56,228 nt of DNA, taken from assembly GCA_958430865.1 (NCBI GenBank), contig CAUDNR010000557.1:109775-166002 (forward strand). The letters run 5' to 3'. Positions 46,836 to 56,228 of this stretch are shown here, piece by piece. The notes beneath the pieces are model-generated. The model was not told where the DNA came from. It ran no database searches and saw only the letters and a list, made by a program, of their open reading frames with translations. A program made the position numbers and the translations under genes. Every line of letters starts with the position of its first letter. The stretch's first letter is position 1. The stretch comes from Entrophospora sp. SA101 (taxonomy: Eukaryota > Glomeromycota > Glomeromycetes > Entrophosporales > Entrophosporaceae).

Positions 46836-47690
46836 TTAATGGGAATAATCAAAATCAAGGATTTGCATTTTTCTAATGAGGGAGGGAGCTCGACTCATTG
46901 CAACATACACTTGTCCTTCAGCAAACATACTTTCGTCAACATTCAATGTTAGATGTGGCGAGGTTAATCCTTGAGTTTTATGAACAGTCAAAGCAAATGC
47001 GTTCTGAAGAGGTAATTGATTCCTTGATACTCACTTACCATAAACTTTAAAGTAAATTGTTTCTCTTTGGACAATAACCTTGCTTATGCTGGCCAAGGTA
47101 GTAAAGGTCACCTCAACATTCTCTTCATCATAAATTTTCGTCACTATTCCAATAGTTCCATTGCATATTTTTTCATCAAATAGCTTATTATTAAGAAACA
47201 TCACATGCACACCTTCTTGTAAATACAATTTATGAGGCAAGTTTGTTAAGTTTTTGAATTGAACAATTGAGTGATCATCATTTGATATTTCAAATTCCAG
47301 TGTGTCTATGCATTCAGAAAACATTGGATCATTGCACGTTTTATCAAAAGGGAGGTGACTAAAGAATATTGTGTTGAGGGATTGAGCTTGCTTTTTGAGT
47401 GCTGACCACATGCGTGGTATCATAGAAACTACAAAGGTCAGTTTCTTGGTTAATTTTTGTTTGGATTATTTGCTTGCTTCTAACCGACAAAGTTCCTGTT
47501 CTTATCTCTTGGAGGATCATGTAAATTTCGACCTCATTTATCTGCCTTTGTGGTGTAGTTAAGAACAGCGGGAAATTTTTTTTCCAAATTGGTGACCTAA
47601 ATACTTGAGAAGGACGAACTGGATGGAGTTGAGCTGGGTCTCCTACGATAAGTGTTGGTATTCCTCCAAAGATAAGTTTGTTTTATGAAT
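46836..47690 (-). pseudogene. PIF1-like helicase C-terminal relic (copy B)
   Basis: The minus strand reads GGIPTLIVGDPAQLHPVRPS (Walker B-linked GDxxQLxPV motif III), FPLFLTTPQRQINEVE, then YDTTHVVS. After a frame change near 47400 it continues LNTIFFSHLPFDKT, LPHKLYLQEGVHVMFLNNKL, NAFALTVHKTQGLTSPHLTL and EGQVYVAMSRAPSLIRK, ending at a TAA (46838-46836). Motifs IV-VI are well kept; the N-terminal ATPase half with Walker A is absent. Such PIF1 genes are carried by Helitrons or exist as amplified families in these fungi. It is dead by truncation and frameshift. Confidence 0.88.
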
Positions 47691-47814
47691 TTTAGCAAAG
47701 ATGTGTTAACAAACGTGAACAGATCACCATTGGTTTAGAGTCATTTATACATATGTATAATCAAGAAGAGTTGACCAAAAAATTTTCAAAAAAAAATTTT
47801 CAATTTAAGATATA

Positions 47815-48054
47815 TTAATAATGGGGGAAATCTGCACGTACATATTCGACTCCCTCTTCCGTAACGTATCTCCTGACCAGGACGACAATTGAATGCTTGG
47901 AAAAATTCAACACATTGTTCGCCTCGTCACAATATCCTTTGAAGCTAATTTCTCTAAAAACATTGTCATTTCTATAAAGAATAGTTTCGCTGATCGTTCC
48001 CTCGGTAGAAGTTACGTATTTAATGAAACAATTGGTAACAAAAATAGAACACAT
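47815..48054 (-). other. Open frame of unknown nature (about 79 aa)
   Basis: Reads FKGYCDEANNVLNFSKHSIV then VLVRRYVTEEGVEYVRADFP to a stop. The composition is protein-like but the start is unclear and no family is recognised. It may be the tail of a decayed element gene. Confidence 0.25.
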
Positions 48055-48159
48055 GTTATTTTATTATTATTATTATTTTTTTAATTAATTATTAATTATT
48101 ATTTGTTTTGTTTATTTTTATTTTTTTACGATTTACGATTTATACTTTACCGCTATTTT

Positions 48160-48519
48160 TTATATTTCAAAAAGGGCATGGTTGTTAAATAATGAAATTA
48201 AATTTTCGAATTGTTGCATTTTAATTCCGAACCATTACATTTTTCTTCTTTAAATAAGCAACAGGAGAACCTTTTTCGAAAAAAGCTTCGTCAATTCCTT
48301 CAACAATAACATTTTTTTCACATTTTCAAAAAAAGGCGCGGTTCGATGTTTTTAATTAAATTAAAAAGTTATTAATTCCGAATCGTTATGTTTTTTTCTT
48401 CACACTTTTAAAAAAGGCATGTCGTTTTTAATATTAGAAAAATAATAATAAAATTAGTTCCCGAATCGTTACGGTTTTTTTCTTCACGCTCTAAAAAAGG
48501 CATGGTCGTTTTTAATATA
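48160..48519. repeat. Degenerate tandem repeat, about 100-110 bp unit
   Basis: Three to four diverged copies of a unit containing AATTCCGAATCGTTATGTTT, a CTTCACA(C/T)TTTT block, then AAAAAAGGCATGGTCGTTTT. They run up to the left end of the inverted-repeat element at 48520. Non-coding. Confidence 0.7.
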
Positions 48520-48964
48520 GTTGGCTCGGTCTAAAGACCTCCTAAATTTTGTGCAAATTTTAAAAGTATAGAAGTCATTTTCTGCCCTACCTTTTAAAAA
48601 AATAGCTCTATTAGTTGATGGAATAGGTCTTTAATTTTAATGTAATAAAGAGATTTTATCAAAAAAATTATTTGTTGTAGAGTTCTATTCTTTTTTAAAA
48701 CATGTACTTTACTATGCTCATGAAGAATTTGAGCGCTAGGATCATTGCTAAATTTAGACTAGTTTTAGTTCATCGTTACTAAATTTAGACTAATACTCGA
48801 CAATCATGTCTAAATTTGGCAGGAAGAAAAATAAATTTTTTAACCAAAATCACGTGAAGCCTTTTTGAAAAGTTTTTATTGCATTTTTGAACGAATCATG
48901 AAATCGCAATTTTTGAAATTTGAGCGTGGGGCGCAGCAATAGGAGGTCTTTAGACCGAGCCAAC
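48520..48964. mobile_element. 445-bp inverted-repeat element (MITE-like), copy 2
   Basis: Ends are GTTGGCTCGGTCTAAAGACC and its exact reverse complement. The interior is homologous to the copy at 3409-3856, in opposite orientation. No coding region. Confidence 0.8.
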
Positions 48965-49219
48965 CATAGAAAGAATCGAGAGGTTTGGGATAGAGAGCTT
49001 AGACTGTATAGACAGTAAAATTTTTCAATTCCACTTCATTAGAGTAGGATTTAATTTATTTTTAATTATTTTTTGTAAGGATAAAATCACATGTTATAGC
49101 ATGATCTTGTTTATTCTCCCAATCATGATAAACCTTTGTTAATGGTAGAAAAACACATCAATTTTATTAATTATATAAATGAATATAAAATTGAAATATA
49201 TTATATATATTTATATTAG

Positions 49220-50811
49220 CTAATTTAAAAATGAATAATTTTTCTTAACTATCTTATATACTTCATAATCTTTTACTAAATTAGATTCTATATCAAAATA
49301 TTTTATATCATTATCAGTAAGATGCAAGTTATTTTCATAAGAATTGCTCTCCACATCAAAGTGATAATAATACATAAGTTCTCCAAAAGTGCTGCAAAAG
49401 AGTTTTAAATCATTAAAGTCTATAATTGTATGATCTGTATGAAATATTGCATATTTAGGATATTCAATTCTACTTAATATTAAACTATCCATTTTGTTTT
49501 CATCAATTTTAAATATAAAACTTTTGTCTGTTTCAATAAAATATTCTTCATGTTCAGGCTTCTCTTTTATATGCCAACCAACTGGATTGTAGCCACCAAT
49601 AATTTCATCTGTTTCATTAAGTTTCATTAATACAATAGTTTGTTCAATATCATGACATCTTTCTTGAAATTCAAAATCACTAAATCCATCACGACTACCT
49701 CGAAAAATCAATTCAAAATCATATGGTAGATTATTTAGGTTGTATGAATCATTTTTATTATCAATCCAGTTGGAAATTAAAACTCTCATTTGTAAATTAA
49801 ATAATCCTTTCCCTAATCTTAAACTTTTTTGAAGTAGTGAATTTGGCTGCCAATTATTAAAACAACAATATTGTAAAAGTCCTTCATATTCTTTTTCATC
49901 AAAAATTTTTTTAAATGGATTAATCTTATTATTAAAATCACTTGCAGAAATATGATTAAATCTAATTAGTGGTATAATATCAACCAATATATCCTTTAAC
50001 TTTTTAAAATCTTCATCATTCCACGCTGAAATGCTTTTTTCTTCATTTTCAATTTGTCCAATTCCCCATTGAATGATATAATCCCAAAGATCAATCTCAC
50101 CTAATTCTAATTCTTCCCTTTCTAAAATAGATATAAGCATGGGCTTTTCAATAATTTTGTAGTCATCAGATTTTAAAAATAATTCTGGACCTTTTTTAAT
50201 TAATTTTTCAAAATAATCTTGGAGTATATTAAATGATAGATAACTTGATAAAGTCTGATGAAGATAATTTAAATTTTGTTTAACCCATTCACTCTTTTTT
50301 TCAATTAAGAAATATTGCAATTCATCAAGTAATTCATTAAGATCCAATTCATCACATGCCACAAGAAGTTCAATAATTTCGTAAGGATTCAAACCATCCT
50401 TATTAATAATTCCATTATAAATATATCTTTTTAAAAAAACAATTTTTTTAAAATAAAGACATATTGTTAAAAAAATCACATTAATATTATAATTGTAATC
50501 AAGTAATTAATTTAATTGAATTAATCTTACATTAAAATCACTTCAAATATCTTTGGAGATATGTTATCTTTTTCAAATAAAATGGTACCATCCTCAGACC
50601 TGCTTACCCAAATATTTGATAGAGCTGCTTTAAAGTATGAAGACCTTGCTTTTAAAATGTTTGAATGAGCTTTAAAAATTCTAAAATCCCCTTGTTTTAT
50701 TCCAACTTTAATCTTTATATCATAAAAGTCTGATTCATTCAACAGTTTTGTTAAATCATTTACAAGTTTATTAATATGTTTAACCGGTAAATCAAAGTAG
50801 TTTTTAAACAT
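49220..50811 (-). CDS. BTB-BACK-TLDc protein, array member 1 (intact)
   Basis: Two exons: 50811-50531 and 50426-49220 (gtaaga donor, aaaag acceptor), 495 aa. A BTB domain spans about residues 18-105 (LLNESDFYDIKIKVGIKQGD and AHSNILKARSSYFKAALSN), a BACK-like region about 110-235 (LNPYEIIELLVACDELDLNE; LISILEREELELGEIDLWDY), and a TLDc-like region from about 280 (LISNWIDNKN; FELIFRGSRDGFSDFEFQER; IIGGYNPVGW). BTB proteins usually act as Cullin-3 adaptors or dimerise; TLDc domains are linked to oxidative stress and V-ATPase regulation in other eukaryotes. The C-terminal half of its TLDc is diverged from the other members. Target unknown. Confidence 0.88.
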
Positions 50812-51483
50812 TTTGAATAAAATTTATTTTTTTTGAAAAAAGAGCCGATTGTAATTCATTGGAATTCACGTTTTTTTGTGTAATAAAAGGGTGATATTAT
50901 TGACTAAATTTGGAATACTATTAAGTAATTATTCCTTTTATCAACCTCACTAGAAAATATATGTGAAAATATTGGGTAGTTGTGCTAAAATGCAAAAATT
51001 ATAACAGTCTGGAATACCTACAGAAATCTTCATTATATTGTAACTTATATGGCAGCAAATGAAATAATAGATGGCATATATTTTCACACAATCAACATCA
51101 ACAATTAGCTAACTTAACCACCTTCCTATTTGTCAGCAACCAAATATACCTATCTAAATAATTTTCTTTTTTTTTTTGGTAAAGCTATTCAAAGTATTAA
51201 ATTTAATTGTATAATAATGTATTTAATGATGTGAATAATATTAAACGTTTATATATATATGTGTTAATGTCAACAAATCATTTTATTGCAACTTAACAAT
51301 TGAATTGCTTTCCTCTAAAATAAAATATACATTGTGTTTCATTGCAATGGTCAAGGTATTTTTTAAAAAATATGAGCAATGTGAATACAAATGGTAAAGA
51401 TGAAGTTCCTTATCGCCCAGTTGACAGTAATAAGCCTTTTGTTCTATTATATCTACTACCCCCTCTAATTCGGTTCTGTCTGA
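50812..51483. other. Spacer between array members 1 and 2
   Basis: AT-rich upstream region of member 1. No gene is seen. Confidence 0.5.
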
Positions 51484-52933
51484 TTAATTTTTATCAATTA
51501 TTTGAAAAACTTCCAATTCATTAAATCTACAACCATTTACTATATTGATGTTATCATAAGCATGTGAAACATTATAAATACTACTATTTGGATAAAAACG
51601 GATATCATAACCACCTCCAAAAGTAGGTAAATAAGAAGAATTACACCAAATTGCATATTCATTATTATTATTAACATAACTAAATTGAGCAGCATTAATG
51701 TCATTTCTATTATTTATGTTAAATACAAAACTTTCAGTTGTAGCTTTAAGTCCCCCCCATTCCAATTAAGTGGATTATAACCACCAACTATTTGCTCTGA
51801 ATTTTGTATTTTGCCAACTACAAAAGTTTTGTTGATGTTGCCACATTTTTTATGAAATATGTCTCCATCTAAACCATCTCTACTACTACGATATAGAAGT
51901 TTAAATTCATATTTGACTTCTCTGAATGAAGTGTATGGTGGATTTTTTTTATCAATCCAACTTGCAAAAGGCAATGTTAACATTTGGTTAATTATTACTG
52001 ATTCAAGTTCTGGAAATATTGCTTTAATCCCTTGGTTTCTTGATGCTAATAAATTCAATGTTTGTCGTTTACCAAAAAGTAGATAATAATTTAATAGAGT
52101 TACCCAAAAATCATGGGAAAACAGTTTCTTAAAAGATAAAAATCCTCATTAGAAATATCCTGGAATCGAATTAAAGAAAATAATTCTTTTAAAGTGTTCC
52201 TTAAATCAGTAAAATTTTGTTCTGACCATGCTTTAATATAGTTTATATTATTAATTTCTGGATGCTTGGCTAGACCCCATTTAAGAATACTTTCCCAAAT
52301 TATTATTTCATCAACATTAAAATCGTCTCTTTTAAGTATAGCCAATAAAATTGGTTTTTCCAATAATTCAAATTCACTTGACTCAAATCACAAAATTTTT
52401 CAAGATAAATATCTTAAATTTTCCTTCATTAGAATATATTGATCTTAGAACTTCAACTGGATTTTCTTTAATGTAATCCTTATGGTTTTCAATAAAGTAC
52501 TTCATTGTGTGTTCGTAGAATGACTCAAGGCCAAGTTCATCAGCTGTAGCCGATAATTGCAATATATCAAATCCAGTAAAATCATCTAATTCTATTTTAC
52601 AAGTATATAAAAACCTTTTAAATATAAAATAAAATTTATTATTATTATTTATAGTAAAGAAAATTATAGTATAAATAATATTATAAACTTACTTGAGTAT
52701 AGTTTTAAAAATCATTAAGATTTGCCTTCTCAATAATATAATAACCATTTTTTTTTCGCGGCAGTTAATGCATTTCGAAAAAAAGGTCAATGAGCACATA
52801 TAACTGATGAATGTGCATGTACTTCTTTAATATTTGGTTCTATATTAACATAAATCTTTACATCGTAAAGGTATTCTGTATTTAATAATCTTTCGTTTTC
52901 ATTAAAACAAATTTCAAAGATAGTTGAATCCAT
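51484..52933 (-). pseudogene. BTB-BACK-TLDc gene, array member 2 (frameshifted)
   Basis: Pieces in order on the minus strand: a BTB start with ATG at 52933 (MDSTIFEICFNENERLLNTE; VHAHSSVICAH then a stop); BACK words LDDFTGFDILQLSATADELG and VEVLRSIYSNEGKFK, then a break; LEKPILLAILKRDDFNVDEI to 52100; and the TLDc part 52058-51714 (LTLPFASWIDKKNPPYT; EFKLLYRSSRDGLD; QIVGGYNPLNW), frameshifted into 51765-51484 (FVFNINNRNDINAAQFSYV; FNELEVFQIIDKN). At least three frame breaks and a stop. Domain order is kept, so decay is moderate. Confidence 0.88.
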
Positions 52934-53129
52934 TTAGATTTTACCTAATAAAATAATTTTTTTTTCTTGCTGCTAATTTGTTTAAAATCTCTTATCAATC
53001 ATGTCAAATATCCAAATAGAAATCAAAAAATTTTTACTAAAACTTCATTTATGTAGTACCAAGGAACCCTTCGACTTTCGTACAGTTGCGAAACTCTATA
53101 AATTTGGAAACCAACATTTAATTTTTATG

Positions 53130-54000
53130 AGTTCGTCATTAATTCCGTTATAATGATAAGTACTATATATAAATATTACTAATATCACAGCCACCACTAC
53201 CATAAAATAGGTAAACAAGAAATTGCGTTGTCATAATCATCATTAACTAAGCTGAGCAACGTTAGCACTATTACCAATATTAAAATAAAACTTTTTTATT
53301 TTTTTTTAAGTATACTATTTCCATTCCAGCCAGGTGGGTTATAACCAACCACCTACCATCTTATCTGAATTTTGTATTCTGCCAACTACAAAGTTTTGTT
53401 GATATTATAATATTTATAGATTGATTCTTTAAACTACCTCTAATACTACAATATAAAAGCCTGTATTAATATTTAACATTTCTGAATAAAATATATGGTA
53501 TAATCCTTCGATCAATCAAACTTTCAAAAGACAATGTAAGCTTTTGGTTAATTGTTACTGATTCAATTATAGGATTTCTTGATGGTAGTAATGGATTTGA
53601 AGTTAATTGTTCATCAGAATTAAATAATAATTCAAAATATTTCCAGGAAAAAACATTTGATGTGATGCAATTTTATGACTAAAATCCCTGATTAAATGCT
53701 TTTAATCATTAAAATTATCATTTGTGATAAGTCGTAGATTTTAAAGATAAATAAATAAATATTATTATAGAGTTGTTTTAAAAACAAGATCATATTTGTT
53801 TTTTAAAAATATAATATCTGTTTTGCATTGTTGCATTATCTAAAAGTATTTTTAAAATGAGATACGGAAATATAGGATATATGAATGTACATGAAATCCT
53901 TTGATATATATTTGGTTCTTCACCAATATAAATTTTACATCTGTATTCAATAATTTGTCAAAGTCGTTGAGGTATTCAGATAATATGTTGAATCCATTTT
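53130..54000 (-). pseudogene. BTB-BACK-TLDc gene, array member 3 (heavily decayed)
   Basis: A BTB start relic (MDST... with a frame change, then LLNTDVKFYIGEEPNIY, near 54000-53920) is followed by little BACK sequence. TLDc echoes remain between 53680 and 53150 (LPSRNP; ES(V)TINQKLTLSFESLIDRR; YNPPGW). Nucleotide similarity to members 2 and 4 is still readable, but the frame is broken every few dozen codons. Oldest member of the array. Confidence 0.75.
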
Positions 54001-54147
54001 ATAAAAAAATGAATCCCAATTAATTAATTTACATTTAAAGAAAAAGAAAGAAACTATGTTAAACTTTAAACAAATTCCACCAGTAATTAAATAAACTAAT
54101 TTTATTCATATAATGTATATAAACAAACTTATTATTGTCTTTTCTAA

Positions 54148-55732
54148 TTAATCTTTATTAATTACTTGAAAAACCTCTAATTCATCTAATCTAATTTTTC
54201 TACTTCTATTTAACATATTTAAGTTACTGTAAGTATTTGGATAACTAGAAATAGTACCATCTTCACTAAACCAAAGATCGCTACCACTACCAAAATAAGG
54301 TAAACAAGAAGGACTACACCAAATTGCATGATTATAATCATTATTAATGACATAACTAAATCTTGCGGTATTAGTGTCATTTTTATTACTAATATTAAAA
54401 ATAAAACTTTCAGTTGAATTCTTAAATATACCATTTCCATTCCAATGAAGTGGGTTATAACCTCCTAATATTTGTTCTGAAAATTTTCTTTTTCCAACTA
54501 CAAGAGTTCTGCTGATATTATCACATTTTTGATGAAATGTTGCTGCCTTTAAACCATCTCTGCTTCTACGATATAAAAGTTTAAATTTGTATTTAACTTC
54601 GTTGGGTAAACTATATGGTGGATTTTTTCTATCAATCCAGCTTGCAAAAAGCAATGTGTGTTTTTGATTAATTATCATCGAGTCAAGTTTTGGATTTCTT
54701 GATGGTAATAGATTTAATGTTGGTTTTTTAGCATGAATTAAATAATAATGTAAAAGGTCATTCCAGAAGAACTCAGGAAAAAGCTTTTGATAAGGCTTAA
54801 TTTTATGGTCAAAATCCTCGTTAGAGATATCTTGGAATCGAATTAAAGGAATAACATCTTTTAGTATGTTTCTTAACTCTTTAAAATCATTTTGATTCCA
54901 CTCTGAAATGTTTTCTTCTAAATTTTCAATTTGTCTAATTCCCCATTGAATAGCACAATTCCAAACATCAATTTCATCTAATTTTAAATTATCTTTTTCT
55001 AATAAAGATATGAAGATTGACTTTTCAATTTCTTTCAAATCCTCAGATTTTAAAAATAACTCTGGTTCTTCATTAGTTATTTCCTTAAAATAATCCTGAA
55101 GCAAATTGAATGACGATTGATGCCTTGATGAAATTTGATAAAGATAATTTAAATCATGTTGAATCCATTCTTTGCTTTCTAAAATTAAACAACCTTGTAA
55201 ATCAGCAATTAATTCGTTAAAATCTAATTCATCGCATGCTTCAAGAAGTTCAATAATTTCATAAGGATCCAAATCCTCTATATTAATAACTCCATTATAA
55301 ATGTATCTTTAAATAAAGAAAGTTAATAATTTAATAAGTTATTCAAAAAAATATATTATCTGATTTATTAACTAATCGAGTAAAATTAATTAAATCTTAC
55401 GATAAAAGAACTTCAAAAATTTTTGGAGACATGTTGTCTTTCTCAAATAAAATAATACCATCTTCTGATCTTTTAACCCAGTTAGTTGAAAAAGCAGCTT
55501 TGAAGTACGAGGATCTTGCTTTTAAAATGTTAGAATGAGCTTTAAAAATTTTAACATCCTGGTCTACACCAACTTTAATTTTTACGTCATAAAAGTCTGA
55601 TTCAATTAATAAATTGGTTAAATCATTTACAAGTTTATTAATATGTCTTAGTGGTGAAGCATCATTGTTGGAACTAATTAAATTGTTGATTAATGTTTCG
55701 ATATTTTCTAAGGATGAAAAGCTATTAGACAT
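54148..55732 (-). CDS. BTB-BACK-TLDc protein, array member 4 (intact)
   Basis: Two exons: 55732-55401 and 55306-54148 (gtaaga donor, taaag acceptor), 496 aa. The start is the first ATG (MSNSFSSLENIETLINNLIS). BTB about residues 35-120 (LIESDFYDVKIKVGVDQDVK; AHSNILKARSSYFKAAFST), a BACK-like region 125-255 (LDPYEIIELLEACDELDFNE), and TLDc from about 300 (LLFASWIDRKNPPYSLPNEV; FKLLYRRSRDGLKAATFHQK; QILGGYNPLHWNG; FIFNISNKNDTNTARFSYV; RLDELEVFQVINKD). The exon-intron structure is identical to member 1, with the intron at the same site after the BTB. Likely function as for member 1. Confidence 0.9.
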
Positions 55733-56228
55733 TTTAGATGAATGCAATATTGTTAATTTTTTTTTTTAAAAATAACAAAATTTATTACCAGATTTTTATA
55801 TAAAACACCGTGATGACGATCGCCACCATTCAATGAATGACATGACATTAACTTATTAATATTAGTGTATATATTACTATATAATGGATTTTAGGTTTTT
55901 TTTTTCTGGCAACAAAACCAAAGTGGAAAATTGGTATTACCATGAATTCATAATCGTGTATACATATGTAAACTCGGCCAAAATTTTCACCGCATTTTCT
56001 TAATATTAATATTTAATATTAAGTAATTTAATTCGATAAAGTCGGTCATATGAGCTCACCCCCACATATTAATATTAATATTAATATTAATACAGTCAGT
56101 GCCGGTCCGCTCATATGAAAACTCCCTCCATAAATGCATCCCACGTGACCAATGTATAAAATTCATCGTGTAACTAGGATAAATTTAGAAATCATCAACA
56201 TAAATTTTTGATTTAATTGGATAATTTC
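55733..56228. other. Upstream region of array member 4 with inverted repeats
   Basis: AT-rich. Contains the inverted repeat at 56046-56118. No gene is seen. Confidence 0.5.
56046..56118. repeat. 10-nt perfect inverted repeat around a TTAATA run
   Basis: TCATATGAGC (56046-56055) and GCTCATATGA (56109-56118) match exactly. The 53-nt loop holds about four tandem ATTAAT units. It could be a small MITE or a cruciform-forming site; no target duplication is seen. Confidence 0.65.

Overview
This is an AT-rich eukaryotic nuclear window. It fits an arbuscular mycorrhizal fungus (Glomeromycotina, Rhizophagus-like). The genes have many short introns (about 70-120 nt, GT/AG). There is an arrayed BTB-BACK-TLDc family, F-box and Kelch-repeat membrane proteins, a DUF7082-type protein, and many relics of Tigger/pogo, Tc1/mariner, PIF1-helicase and integrase elements, with long AT-rich spacers between. 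The genus is inferred from family content; no sequence search was run.

Layout. 0-7.3 kb is a transposon graveyard: a frameshifted Tigger relic, an internally deleted Tc1 element with long terminal inverted repeats, a broken spliced gene, a 448-bp inverted-repeat element abutting the stop codon of a small gene, and three short elements with perfect 8-bp target duplications. 7.8-9.5 kb carries UDP-N-acetylglucosamine pyrophosphorylase (chitin precursor synthesis). 10.0-10.5 kb is an intron-containing pseudogene of ribosomal protein eL42. 10.7-12.3 kb is a seven-helix membrane protein gene in which one intron plus one exon is duplicated exactly and in frame. 15.7-20.8 kb holds a divergent housekeeping pair sharing a 143-bp promoter: the nuclear exosome nuclease RRP6 (12 exons) and the beta subunit of mitochondrial processing peptidase (6 exons). 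22.2-24.6 kb is an F-box gene with a long repeat tail. 25-26.4 kb is a PIF1 relic plus a dispersed repeat. 27.9-29.8 kb is an intronless TPR protein that looks unlike its neighbours. 30-32.4 kb holds a dispersed repeat and a second deleted Tc1 element.

33.4-34.9 kb is an F-box gene carrying large Asp/Asn/Ser/Thr microsatellite tracts. 35.8-36.7 kb is a DUF7082-like gene. 39.5-41.3 kb is a Kelch-repeat single-pass membrane protein. 43.2-43.8 kb is an integrase relic. 45.4-49 kb holds dispersed repeats, a PIF1 helicase relic, a degenerate tandem repeat and the second copy of the inverted-repeat element. 49.2-55.7 kb is a same-strand array of four BTB-BACK-TLDc loci: two intact genes flank two copies in successive stages of decay.

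The genes do not form one pathway. The housekeeping genes are intact, while the interest lies in structure: the exon duplication, the fresh MITE insertions, the parallel internal deletions of two different Tc1 elements, and the birth-and-death array.
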